Below, in pieces: positions 1 through 6,675 of a stretch of 9,220 bases of DNA (position 1 is its first letter; the number at the start of each line of letters is the position of its first letter). The notes under the pieces were generated by a model, which was not told the origin of the DNA, searched no databases, and saw only the letters and a program-made list of their open reading frames with translations. The position numbers and the translations under genes are program-made. This DNA comes from Hydrogenophaga sp. GTDB lineage: Bacteria > Pseudomonadota > Gammaproteobacteria > Burkholderiales > Burkholderiaceae_C. The stretch covers positions 1 through 9,220 of the forward strand of contig JAABRN010000402.1 in NCBI GenBank assembly GCA_011390855.1, written 5' to 3'.

Positions 1-755
1 TCCACAACAACATTGGTGGTGCGACCAGCCTGCTGCAGGCGATGACGCGTGTGGCGGCAGACCCAGGCGCGGTGGACGCGCCCACTCTCGTTTTTTCCAG
101 CAGCGCGACGGTGTACGGCGACCCGGCGACGGTGCCCATCACAGAGGACTTTCCACGCAGCCACACCAACACCTACGGCCACACCAAGCTGGTGATCGAA
201 GACATGCTGGAAGCGGTGCAGCGGTCGGCGGCCCATTGGCGCATCGGCGTGCTGCGCTACTTCAACCCGGTGGGCGCGCATCCCAGCGGTCTGATCGGTG
301 AGGACCCCAATGGCACGCCCAACAATCTGATGCCCTACGTGGCACAGGTGGCCGTGGGCCAGCGGCCGTATCTCAACGTCTACGGTGACGACTACCCTAC
401 GCGAGACGGTACAGGTGTGCGTGACTACATCCACGTGCAGGATCTGGCAGCTGGCCACGTGGCCGCGCTGAAACGGCTGCTTGACGGCGGCTGCAGCTTC
501 ACGGTCAACCTTGGAACCGGTACTGGCAGCAGCGTCCTTGAGGTGGTGAAGGCATTCGAAAAAGCCTCTGGTCGCGACGTGCCCTATCAGATCGTGCCGC
601 GGCGCGCCGGTGACGTGGCCGAGTGCTACGCCAACCCGGCACTGGCCGAAAAACTGCTGGGCTGGCGTGCCACGCACACATTGCAGGACATGTGCGTCGA
701 TGCCTGGCGCTGGCAGAGCGCCAACCCGATCGGCTACCGATCGGGCGACGCCTGA
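1..755 (+). CDS. galE: UDP-glucose 4-epimerase, C-terminal part (5' end outside window)
   Basis: This is a short-chain dehydrogenase/reductase-type epimerase that interconverts UDP-glucose and UDP-galactose with tightly bound NAD in the cytoplasm, feeding galactose use and surface polysaccharide synthesis. The frame is open from base 3 and begins [14 protein letters not shown], matching the GalE region that normally reads NNVxGT. About 250 residues are visible against roughly 338 in E. coli GalE, so about 90 N-terminal residues, including the Rossmann GxxGxxG loop, are missing. Visible catalytic features are the serine in SSSATVYG (codon near 102) and the Tyr/Lys pair in TYGHTK (Tyr codon 174–176). 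[37 protein letters not shown] and [13 protein letters not shown] are typical GalE substrate-domain blocks. The TGA stop is at 753–755, and the gene converges on the peptidase gene with 18 bases between stops. Family assignment is very secure; the preferred sugar (Glc or GlcNAc) cannot be fixed from this sequence. Confidence 0.95.
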   Translation, partial: HNNIGGATSLLQAMTRVAADPGAVDAPTLVFSSSATVYGDPATVPITEDFPRSHTNTYGHTKLVIEDMLEAVQRSAAHWRIGVLRYFNPVGAHPSGLIGEDPNGTPNNLMPYVAQVAVGQRPYLNVYGDDYPTRDGTGVRDYIHVQDLAAGHVAALKRLLDGGCSFTVNLGTGTGSSVLEVVKAFEKASGRDVPYQIVPRRAGDVAECYANPALAEKLLGWRATHTLQDMCVDAWRWQSANPIGYRSGDA

Positions 756-773
756 AGAGGCGATGGTGAAGGA

Positions 774-1745
774 TTACCTCAGCTGAAAACCGGCGGAGCG
801 TGCAGCCAGGTAGATGCCCTCGCCGATGCTTGAGCCAAAGCGTTTCGCCAGACGCAGCCCCAGGTTTTCGCGCTGGGTGTAATCCACGATGTTCTCAGCC
901 TTCACGATTTCCCGGGCCACATAGTCCAGACTGCCCAGCCCGTCAGCCAGACCCAGCTCGATGGACTGCTGACCGCTCCAGATCAGACCGCTGAAAGTGT
1001 CTTCGTTCTGTTTCAGGCGGCTGCCGCGTCCTTTTATGACCACCTCGATGAACTGGTTGTGGATCTGGGTCAACATGGCCTGGACATAGGCCTGTTGCTC
1101 TTCGTCTTGCGGGCTGAAGGGATCCAGCATGGCCTTGTTCTCGCCCGCAATCAACAAGCGCCGCTCGACACCGATCTTCTCCATCAGACCGGTGAAGCCG
1201 AAGCCGTTCATCAGCACCCCGATGCTACCGATCAGGCTGGCTTTGTCCACATAGATGCTGTCGGCTGCGGCAGCGATGTAGTAGGCCGCAGAAGCACAGG
1301 TTTCTTCAACCACCGCGTACACGGGCTTGTCATGGAGCTGGCGCAGGCGGGTGATTTCATCGTTGATGATGCCAGCTTGCACCGGGCTGCCCCCAGGTGA
1401 ATTGATGAGCAAAACCACCGCCTGGGCGCCCGAATCTTCAAATGCGGAACGCAATGAGGTGATCACCGACTGGGCGTTGGCCTCCGCCCCTGATGCGATC
1501 TCACCCTTGATTTCGACCATCGCGGTATGGGGAGCGCTGACCGAGGAAACCACCGACTCGGAGGTGTAAATCCACCACGCCAGCGCCAGGATCAGGCCGA
1601 GCCAGAGAAACCGGAAAAACAGTTTCCAGCGTCGGGCGCTGCGCTGCTCGTTCAGCGTGGCAAAGACGAGCTTTTCCAGGGTGTTGCGCTCCCATTGGCG
1701 CTCGCTGCTGGGGCCCAGGTACGGCTCTGCTTGGTCAGGGTTCAT
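774..1745 (-). CDS. sppA: Membrane-anchored S49 family serine peptidase (SppA-like signal peptide peptidase)
   Basis: This 323-residue protein belongs to peptidase family S49, serine-lysine dyad proteases that degrade released signal peptides and membrane protein fragments. A cytoplasmic tail of about 42 residues precedes one membrane segment (about residues 43–60, FFRFLWLGLILALAWWIY), and the protease domain would then lie outside the inner membrane. The clp/crotonase-like core shows LLINSPGGSP (about 112–121). The nucleophile is probably Ser152 in CASAAYYIA, followed by GSIGVLMNGF, with Lys204 in AGENKAMLDPF. The 52-residue Ser–Lys spacing equals that of B. subtilis SppA (S147/K199). The length fits the short, single-domain SppA class rather than the double-domain E. 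coli enzyme. I chose the ATG at 1743–1745 over an in-frame start at 1826 because the upstream extension would overlap the Rieske gene and has no family-like sequence. The Rieske stop codon lies 10 bases upstream within TGAAGAATCCACC, so translation may be coupled. The motif has Ala-Ala after the serine where many SppA proteins have Gly-Gly. Confidence 0.92.
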   Translation of the reverse strand: MNPDQAEPYLGPSSERQWERNTLEKLVFATLNEQRSARRWKLFFRFLWLGLILALAWWIYTSESVVSSVSAPHTAMVEIKGEIASGAEANAQSVITSLRSAFEDSGAQAVVLLINSPGGSPVQAGIINDEITRLRQLHDKPVYAVVEETCASAAYYIAAAADSIYVDKASLIGSIGVLMNGFGFTGLMEKIGVERRLLIAGENKAMLDPFSPQDEEQQAYVQAMLTQIHNQFIEVVIKGRGSRLKQNEDTFSGLIWSGQQSIELGLADGLGSLDYVAREIVKAENIVDYTQRENLGLRLAKRFGSSIGEGIYLAARSAGFQLR

Positions 1746-1755
1746 GGTGGATTCT

Positions 1756-2142
1756 TCAGAATTCAACGGGTTGGAACGGGTATTGTGACCGCCAGTGCAC
1801 CACGCCGTCGTGTTCCACCAGTTCAACCTTGATCAACCCGCCCCGACAAGGTCCGCCTTTGCAAACACCGGTATCGGGCTCATAGACGGCACCATGGGTG
1901 GCACAAAGCAACCAATGGCCGCTGTCGTCAAAGAAGCGGTTGGGCTGCCAGTCCATTTCCATGGCCACATGCGCACAGCGATTGAGGTAGGCATGTGCCT
2001 GGCCGCGGTAGCGGATGGCGAACGCGCGGCAGGTCTGGCCTGCATGCATCACGTCGAAAGGCACGGCACGCCCACCATCGGCAAGGTCCCTGCTCTGACA
2101 CAAAAGGTGCAGCGTGGGATCACCGGGTGTGAAAGCCGCCAT
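1756..2142 (-). CDS. Small Rieske [2Fe-2S] domain protein
   Basis: This 128-residue soluble protein consists almost entirely of one Rieske domain. The cluster ligands are visible as Cys56-x-His58 (NRCAHVAMEMD) and Cys80-x-x-His83 (LLCATHGAVY). The 21 residues between the two pairs are longer than the shortest Rieske spacing but within what the fold allows. A further TGVCKGGPCRG segment (Cys94, Cys99) follows; it is a conserved cap-like stretch in this small-Rieske group and is not expected to bind the cluster. No signal peptide, membrane segment or catalytic oxygenase domain is present, so the protein is probably a cytoplasmic electron carrier or redox-sensing subunit with unknown partner. 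It lies between the HAD phosphatase and the S49 peptidase. Its ATG follows a good ribosome binding site (GAGGT, about 6 bases upstream) that overlaps the TGA of the HAD gene. The fold is secure; the function is not known. Confidence 0.9.
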   Translation of the reverse strand: MAAFTPGDPTLHLLCQSRDLADGGRAVPFDVMHAGQTCRAFAIRYRGQAHAYLNRCAHVAMEMDWQPNRFFDDSGHWLLCATHGAVYEPDTGVCKGGPCRGGLIKVELVEHDGVVHWRSQYPFQPVEF

Positions 2143-2150
2143 GGGTGACC

Positions 2151-2810
2151 TCAGCCGTGGGCTGCGAGCCAGTCGCTGAGTTCCTGCACCGAATGGGCGA
2201 CGTGCAGCGGGCTCAACACATGAAAAGCATCGGGTTCATGTGCGCCATAGCTGACGCCCACGCTCGCACAGCCGGCATTGAGCGCCATCTGAAGGTCGTG
2301 GGTGGTGTCGCCAATCATGAGTGTGCGCTCGGGAGCAACACCAAATTCACTCATCAGTTCGTCGAGCATCAGCGGACTGGGCTTGCCCGCGGTTTCATCG
2401 GCGGTGCGCGACCCGTCGAACACCCCAACCAGTTCGACGCTGCGCAAGGCTTCGTTCAAGCCCGCCCGGCTTTTCCCCGTGGCGACCGTGAGCACATGCT
2501 GCCGTTGCTTGAGGTGGGCCAGCAATGGCAGTACCCCTTCAAACAGACTGATGTCGCGCTGGTGCTGGGTGTAGTGGAACCGGTAACGCTCGCCCAGCAG
2601 GGGGTATTTTTCAGGGGGAACGTCTGGTGCGGCATGCGCCAGCGCCTGCATGAGCCCCATGCCAATGACATAGCTGGCGTCACGGTGCGTGGGCACAGTG
2701 CCCCCCACGTCGCCGACTGCGGCCTGGATGCAGCGGGTGATCAGGGCCGTGGAGTCGAACAGGGTGCCATCCCAGTCGAAAGCAATGAGGTCGAATTGGC
2801 GAGCACGCAT
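2151..2810 (-). CDS. HAD superfamily (subfamily IA) phosphatase, phosphoglycolate-phosphatase-like
   Basis: This 219-residue cytoplasmic phosphatase uses an aspartyl-phosphate intermediate and Mg2+. All four HAD motifs are present: motif I DWDGTLFDS with nucleophile Asp12 and acid/base Asp14; motif II with Thr111 in VATGKSRAG; motif III Lys143 in AGKPSP; motif IV IGDTTHD with Asp168 and Asp172. The helical stretch between motifs I and II (about residues 18–88) is a C1-type cap, as in phosphoglycolate phosphatase Gph and pyrophosphatase PpaX. The substrate cannot be read from the sequence, and proteins like this are often over-annotated as gph. The ATG at 2808–2810 places motif I eleven residues in, which is usual. 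It lies 21 bases downstream of the fghA stop and 8 bases upstream of the Rieske gene, whose ribosome binding site overlaps this gene's TGA, so HAD and Rieske are probably translated in a coupled way. Confidence 0.92.
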   Translation of the reverse strand: MRARQFDLIAFDWDGTLFDSTALITRCIQAAVGDVGGTVPTHRDASYVIGMGLMQALAHAAPDVPPEKYPLLGERYRFHYTQHQRDISLFEGVLPLLAHLKQRQHVLTVATGKSRAGLNEALRSVELVGVFDGSRTADETAGKPSPLMLDELMSEFGVAPERTLMIGDTTHDLQMALNAGCASVGVSYGAHEPDAFHVLSPLHVAHSVQELSDWLAAHG

Positions 2811-2831
2811 GGTGTTTGTTGACTCTCTTGA

Positions 2832-3704
2832 TCAAGCAGCGCTCAGCGCCGCCGCGTGGTGACGCAGGTGGTCGTCGACAAAGCTGCTGATGAAATAGTA
2901 GCCGTGGTCGTACCCTTCGTGGCGGCGCAGCGTGAGCGGCTGACCGACCTGGGCGCAGGCGGCCTCCAGCGCTTCCGGGTGCAGTTGTTCAGCCAGGAAT
3001 TTGTCTGCCAGTCCCTGATCGATCAGGATACCGCCCGGGTATGGCGCCGAGTTCTGCTGTGCCATGAGCAGGCTGGCATCATGCGCGGCCCAGGTGCTTT
3101 CGTCCTGGCCCAGATAGCCTGTGAATGCCTTATGGCCCCAGGGGCATTGCGTGGGTGCGCAGATGGGTGCAAAGGCGGACACGCTGGTAAAACGGCCCGG
3201 ATGACGCAAGGCCAGCGTGAGCGCACCGTGTCCACCCATGGAGTGGCCAAACAAGCCCATGCGATCTGCATTCACACCAAATTCGTTCACCACTTGCGGC
3301 AGCAATTCCTTGAGCAGGTAGCTCTCCATGCACCAGTGGCCGGACCAGGGGGCCTGTGTGGCGTCCAGGTAGAAACCGGCTCCCACACCAAAATCCCAGT
3401 GGTGGTCTTCGCTGTCCACACCGGTGTTGCGCGGGCTGGTGTCAGGCATGAGCAGCGCCAGACCGAGTTCGGCCGCCATGCGCTGGGCACCTGCCTTCAT
3501 GGTGAATGTCTCTTCGGTGCAGGTCAGGCCGGCGAGGAAGGTGAGCAGCGGCACTTTCTTGCCGGCCAATGCCTGGGGCGGCAGGTACAGCGCAAACCGC
3601 ATCGGCAATCCGATTTCACCCGACGCGTGTTTGTAGAAGCGCTGCACACCGCCGAAGCTGCCATGCTCGCTCAACAGTTCAAGACGCTCAAATGAAGAAG
3701 ACAT
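2832..3704 (-). CDS. fghA: S-formylglutathione hydrolase
   Basis: This 290-residue alpha/beta hydrolase of the esterase D family hydrolyses S-formylglutathione to formate and glutathione, the second step of glutathione-dependent formaldehyde detoxification, in the cytoplasm. The nucleophile Ser155 is in GHSMGGHGAL. The catalytic Asp lies in the IDQGLADKFL segment (Asp234 most likely), and His267 is in EGYDHGYYFI, all in the family order. Other family blocks are FLAGLTCTEETF (about 56–67), DTSPRNTG (88–95) and the GAGFYLDATQAPW loop (108–120). Length matches human esterase D and bacterial FrmB/FghA (about 280–290). I chose the ATG at 3702–3704 (MSSSFERLEL); a TTG four codons upstream is open but gives no better ribosome binding site, and neither start has a strong one. 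adhC, which makes its substrate, lies upstream on the same strand across a 130-base gap with stem-loops. Confidence 0.96.
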   Translation of the reverse strand: MSSSFERLELLSEHGSFGGVQRFYKHASGEIGLPMRFALYLPPQALAGKKVPLLTFLAGLTCTEETFTMKAGAQRMAAELGLALLMPDTSPRNTGVDSEDHHWDFGVGAGFYLDATQAPWSGHWCMESYLLKELLPQVVNEFGVNADRMGLFGHSMGGHGALTLALRHPGRFTSVSAFAPICAPTQCPWGHKAFTGYLGQDESTWAAHDASLLMAQQNSAPYPGGILIDQGLADKFLAEQLHPEALEAACAQVGQPLTLRRHEGYDHGYYFISSFVDDHLRHHAAALSAA

Positions 3705-3731
3705 GAACAACACCAATCAGGGTTAGGAACA

Positions 3732-3823
3732 GCGGGGAACCAAGCCCGCGGGTGCAGCGGACCCGGCTCAGCCGGCCCGCTCGCACCAACCCCTTGAGGA
3801 GGTCAAGCGAAGCTCGGCAGGGG
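3732..3823. repeat. Cluster of stem-loops between adhC and fghA
   Basis: The 130-base gap between adhC and fghA contains several adjacent inverted repeats. The strongest (3751–3787) is a 37-base near-palindrome: GGTGC / AGCGG / CCGGCT, a one-base loop, then AGCCGG / CCGCT / GCACC, with only small bulges. On its left GCGGG (3732–3736) pairs with CCCGC (3745–3749). On its right CTTGA (3793–3797) pairs with TCAAG (3803–3807), alternatively CCCCT (3790–3794) with AGGGG (3819–3823). No run of T follows the main hairpin on either strand, so it is not a standard intrinsic terminator. It could be a REP-like intergenic repeat, an RNA-processing or mRNA-stability element that sets fghA levels relative to adhC, or an attenuator. 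The pairing is read from sequence; the role is inference. Confidence 0.6.
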
Positions 3824-3834
3824 TGAGTGAATTG

Positions 3835-4941
3835 CTAAAACTCCACCACCGAGCGAATGGACTCGCCGCGTTTCATCAGGTCGAAGCCTTCATTGATCTG
3901 GTCGAGCTTGAGCTTGTGGGTGATCAGGTCGTCAATGTTGATCTTGCCTTCCATGTACCAGTCCACGATCCTGGGTACGTCGGTGCGGCCACGCGCGCCG
4001 CCAAAGGCCGAGCCCTCCCACTTGCGACCGGTGACCAGCTGAAACGGACGGGTACTGATTTCGGCTCCGGCTTCGGCCACGCCGATGATGATGCTGCGAC
4101 CCCATCCCTTGTGGGTGCATTCCAATGCATCGCGCATCACTTTGGTGTTTCCGATGCATTCAAAGCTGTAATCGGCGCCGCCGTCGGTGAGCTGAACGAT
4201 GGCATCCACCAGGTTGGGCACGTCCTTGGGGTTGATGAAGTGCGTCATGCCGAACTTTCGTGCCATCGCCTCGCGTTCGGGGTTGAGATCGATGCCGATG
4301 ATCTTGTCGGCACCCACCATCTTCGCGCCCTGAATCACGTTCAGCCCGATGCCGCCCAGGCCGAACACCACCACGTTGGCACCCGCCTCCACCTTGGCGG
4401 TGAAGATCACCGCGCCAATGCCTGTGGTGACCCCGCAGCCGATGTAGCAGACCTTGTCAAACGGCGCGTCTTCGCGGATCTTGGCGAGCGAGATCTCTGG
4501 CGCCACCGTGTAGTTGCTGAAGGTGCTGGTGCCCATGTAGTGAAAGATCGGCTTGCCATCCATGCTGAAGCGGCTGGTGGCATCGGGCATCAGACCCTTT
4601 CCCTGGGTGCCACGAATAAGCTGGCACAGGTTGGTCTTGCGGCTCAGGCAGAACTTGCACTGGCGGCACTCGGGCGTGTAGAGCGGAATGACATGGTCGC
4701 CCTTCTTGAGCGATGTCACACCCGGACCCACGTCAACCACGATACCCGCGCCTTCGTGGCCGAGCATGGCGGGGAAGATGCCTTCGGGGTCTGCTCCGCT
4801 GAGCGTGTAGTAGTCCGTGTGGCAGATGCCCGTGGCCTTGATTTCGACCAGCACTTCGCCGAATTTCGGTCCTTCCAGATCCACGGTCTCGATGGTGAGT
4901 GGCTGGCCTGCTTTCCAGGCGACGGCTGCTTGGGTCTTCAT
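3835..4941 (-). CDS. adhC: S-(hydroxymethyl)glutathione dehydrogenase / class III alcohol dehydrogenase
   Basis: This 368-residue zinc-dependent, NAD-linked cytoplasmic dehydrogenase (FrmA/AdhC/FlhA group) oxidises S-hydroxymethylglutathione, the spontaneous formaldehyde–glutathione adduct, to S-formylglutathione. Catalytic zinc ligands are Cys40 ([12 protein letters not shown]), His62-Glu63 ([10 protein letters not shown]) and Cys169 ([14 protein letters not shown]). The structural zinc site is Cys92, Cys95, Cys98 and Cys106 in [17 protein letters not shown]. The Rossmann loop is GLGGIG (195–200), and Asp218 in IGIDLNPER fits NAD rather than NADP. The [10 protein letters not shown] and [11 protein letters not shown] blocks are diagnostic of the class III enzyme. 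The ATG at 4939–4941 gives the family N-terminus MKTQAAVAW and full family length; no strong Shine-Dalgarno is seen. It leads fghA and is 153 bases from the puuD stop, enough for its own promoter. No formaldehyde regulator gene (frmR-like) is in the window. Confidence 0.97.
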   Translation of the reverse strand: MKTQAAVAWKAGQPLTIETVDLEGPKFGEVLVEIKATGICHTDYYTLSGADPEGIFPAMLGHEGAGIVVDVGPGVTSLKKGDHVIPLYTPECRQCKFCLSRKTNLCQLIRGTQGKGLMPDATSRFSMDGKPIFHYMGTSTFSNYTVAPEISLAKIREDAPFDKVCYIGCGVTTGIGAVIFTAKVEAGANVVVFGLGGIGLNVIQGAKMVGADKIIGIDLNPEREAMARKFGMTHFINPKDVPNLVDAIVQLTDGGADYSFECIGNTKVMRDALECTHKGWGRSIIIGVAEAGAEISTRPFQLVTGRKWEGSAFGGARGRTDVPRIVDWYMEGKINIDDLITHKLKLDQINEGFDLMKRGESIRSVVEF

Positions 4942-4953
4942 GGGCGTTCGGTG

Positions 4954-4983
4954 CTTTGAGGGAGGTTGAAACAGACCTCAAAG
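4954..4983. promoter_or_regulatory. Nested inverted repeats just upstream of adhC
   Basis: Twelve bases before the adhC start, CTTTGAGG (4954–4961) is an exact inverted repeat of CCTCAAAG (4976–4983). Inside it GAGGT (4962–4966) is an inverted repeat of ACCTC (4975–4979), and the two pairings overlap so only one can form fully in RNA. The position in the presumed adhC leader or promoter suggests an operator for a formaldehyde- or redox-responsive regulator, or an RNA structure over the translation start. The symmetry is seen; the role is inferred. Confidence 0.4.
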
Positions 4984-5094
4984 GTTACCGCAGATCAAAC
5001 AGCCCCATGCGCAACGGCTCGACCAGAACCCGGTACCCCCGGCCTGGCCACCCGTATTGCCCTCCAGCGGAATGAAGCAAAGGGCTGGGCGAGG

Positions 5095-6300
5095 TCAATC
5101 CGTACCGGCGCCGTCCTTGAACCATTGCGCCACCTGCGCCCGCTCGGATTCGGTGATACCTGTGGCATTGTTCATCGGCATCTGGCGGCTCACCACCACC
5201 TGCTGGTAGACCGTCATGGCATGCTGCTGAATCGCCGCTGGTGAATCCAGGCGCACGTTCTTGGACTGCAGCGCAGCCCCATGGCACATCACACAGCGCT
5301 GCTCCATGATGGTCTGCACCTGTGCCATGCTGACGGGCCCAGCCGGAGTTGCTGCGCCTGCCGAATCTGCGGGAGCGGGCCTGAGCCAGACAATGAGCGC
5401 CACAAGCGCCACCACGCCCACCGCGGCATAAGGCCACGGATGCCGGTTGCGGCCCAGTTTGTAGCCGTGGCGCATCACGAAGAACTGGCGAATGGCGGCG
5501 CCCGCGAACATCATGCCGATGAGCACGAGCCAGTTGTATTCGTGTGCGTAGGTGAAGCTGTAGTGGTTGCTCAGCATGGCAAACAGCACCGGCAGCGTGA
5601 AGTAGGTGTTGTGCACGCTGCGCTGCTTGCCTCGCTTGCCGTGAATCGGGTCCACCGGCCGGCCGGCCTTGATGTCTGCCACCACCGTGCGCTGGCCGGG
5701 AATGATCCAGAAGAACACGTTGGCGCTCATGGCGGTGGCAATCATGGCGCCCACCAGCAAAAACGCGGCTCTACCCGCAAAGAGCTGCGTCGCGAGCCAG
5801 GCCGCCACACACACCAGCACCAGCACCAGGGCGCCGACCTTGGCGTCCCCGTTTTCCTTTTCGCCCAGGGTGCGGCAGATCGCGTCGTAAAGCAGCCAGA
5901 AAACCACCAGAAAGGCCAACGCACCAGCAATCGCCGCCGCGGGGGACCACTCAAAAACATTCGGGTCGATCAGGTAAACGCTGGGGCTCCAGAGGTAGGA
6001 AACCAGGAACAGCGCAAAACCCGACAGCCAGGTGGAGTAGCTCTCCCAGTAGAACCAGTGCAGATGCTCGGGCAGCTTCGGCGGCGACACCGCAAACTTC
6101 ACCGGGTGGTAGAACCCGCCGCCATGCACCGCCCAGAGCTCACCGCTGACACCATCCTTTTTCAGTTGCTCGTCTTCGGGTGGCGTGAGACTGCTGTCCA
6201 GAAACACGAAATAGAACGATGAGCCGATCCACGCGATGGCCACGATGACGTGAAGCCAGCGCAACAGCAGGTTGGCCCAATCCAGCAAATAGGTTTCCAT
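5095..6300 (-). CDS. puuD: Membrane urate hydroxylase with C-terminal cytochrome c domain (PuuD)
   Basis: PuuD is the membrane-bound bacterial urate oxidase that converts urate to 5-hydroxyisourate and delivers electrons to its own c-type cytochrome, unlike the soluble peroxide-producing uricase. The 401-residue protein has an N-terminal integral-membrane domain (about 1–308) with about eight hydrophobic segments, near 10–33, 88–108, 121–140, 155–173, 178–199, 233–243, 256–275 and 291–307. It includes conserved blocks HVIVAIAWIGSSFYFVFLD, GGGFYHPVKF, HWFYWESYSTWLSGF and RSVHNTYFTLPVLFAMLSNH. A short Ala/Pro linker (308–322) leads to a cytochrome c domain with heme attachment site Cys336-Val-Met-Cys339-His340 and probable distal ligand Met374 (SRQMPMNN). 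Covalent heme attachment implies this tail lies on the periplasmic side. The ATG at 6298–6300 follows TGAGGTG, a good ribosome binding site. It is divergent from the purine permease, which supports the urate role. Confidence 0.94.
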   Translation of the reverse strand: METYLLDWANLLLRWLHVIVAIAWIGSSFYFVFLDSSLTPPEDEQLKKDGVSGELWAVHGGGFYHPVKFAVSPPKLPEHLHWFYWESYSTWLSGFALFLVSYLWSPSVYLIDPNVFEWSPAAAIAGALAFLVVFWLLYDAICRTLGEKENGDAKVGALVLVLVCVAAWLATQLFAGRAAFLLVGAMIATAMSANVFFWIIPGQRTVVADIKAGRPVDPIHGKRGKQRSVHNTYFTLPVLFAMLSNHYSFTYAHEYNWLVLIGMMFAGAAIRQFFVMRHGYKLGRNRHPWPYAAVGVVALVALIVWLRPAPADSAGAATPAGPVSMAQVQTIMEQRCVMCHGAALQSKNVRLDSPAAIQQHAMTVYQQVVVSRQMPMNNATGITESERAQVAQWFKDGAGTD

Positions 6301-6506
6301 GGCACCTCAACTCGACGGACTTGCCGCCTCTGGTTTGCGGTTCACCACTGCGGGCGCTCTGAACCGGATGAGGGCCGCGAACCGGAAACGTTGTGAGAAA
6401 CGTCCTGCGCCGCTGCGACCTGACAGGAAATTGTATACACGTTTTGAACACCGCAGACGACTCTTCGCCCTTCACCGACTGATAGGCACAACAATGGCGC
6501 GACTCT

Positions 6507-6553
6507 GAAATTAAGCACAGCGCGTGCCACTGCACGCGGCCGTGGCGAATTTC
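6507..6553. repeat. 47-base imperfect dyad (possible cruciform or leader hairpin)
   Basis: CGCGTGC (6521–6527) and GCACGCG (6532–6538) form a perfect 7-base stem with a four-base loop CACT. GAAATT (6507–6512) and AATTTC (6548–6553) extend the symmetry about nearly the same centre, and CAC (6516–6518) with GTG (6542–6544) adds to it. It lies about 120 bases before the permease start. No upstream gene reads into it and no T run follows, so a terminator is unlikely. A regulator-binding dyad or permease leader structure is more plausible. Confidence 0.5.
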
Positions 6554-6664
6554 CCACAACGTCTCAGGTGCGGGGTGCCTACAACGCAACCGTTCAGCAT
6601 TTTCCGTATATTGCTTCCAGGCATCTTGATCGCGTTCAGCGGTCGCACCACTGAACACCCCTTC

Positions 6665-6670
6665 TGGAGC
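6665..6670 (+). promoter_or_regulatory. Ribosome binding site that fixes the TTG start of the permease
   Basis: The permease frame is closed by a TGA at 6652–6654 and contains no ATG before the first membrane segment. TGGAGC (6665–6670), whose GGAG core is at 6666–6669, stands six bases before the TTG at 6676–6678 and is the only Shine-Dalgarno-like stretch nearby, so TTG is the best start. A CTG at 6664 is open but has no such site. Confidence 0.6.
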
Positions 6671-6675
6671 CGCAC

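Larger units (their letters stand above)
6301..6675. promoter_or_regulatory. Divergent control region between puuD and the purine permease
   Basis: These 375 bases contain no credible gene and must hold the promoters for puuD (minus) and the permease (plus). Visible elements are: ACGTT (6388–6392) and AACGT (6399–6403), an inverted repeat with a six-base spacer; an 8-base palindrome TGTATACA (6432–6439), resembling half of a GntR-family-type site; and the long dyad at 6507–6553 listed separately. The minus-strand reading of 6430–6435 is TACAAT, a fair -10 hexamer for puuD, but no good -35 stands 17 bases upstream. TATATT at 6607–6612 is a possible -10 for the permease, with no clear -35. Two 9-base words here also occur upstream of xdhC. 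Promoter positions are inference. Confidence 0.5.

Noticed and set aside
756..773. Terminator between the convergent galE and peptidase genes
   Set aside because: The gap is only 18 bases and has no inverted repeat or T run.
1746..1826. Earlier start for the S49 peptidase at 1826
   Set aside because: It would overlap the end of the Rieske gene by about 70 bases and adds residues without family character; the ATG at 1745 is properly spaced.
2856..3695. Plus-strand open frame (279 codons) opposite fghA
   Set aside because: Antisense of fghA, with no ribosome binding site and no recognisable domain.
3705..3716. TTG start for fghA four codons upstream
   Set aside because: The ATG at 3704 gives the normal N-terminus, and the TTG has no better ribosome binding site.
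3799..3807. CTTGACCTC (minus strand) shared with the terminal inverted repeat at 9063–9071
   Set aside because: A single 9-base match with different surroundings; expected by chance in a window this size.
3823..4959. Long plus-strand open frame (378 codons) opposite adhC
   Set aside because: It is an antisense shadow of a fully recognisable gene; its translation is rich in His, Ala and Val and lacks any family motif, as is usual in high-GC DNA.
5281..6222. Plus-strand open frame (313 codons) opposite puuD
   Set aside because: Antisense of puuD, with His/Gln/Arg-rich composition unlike a real protein.
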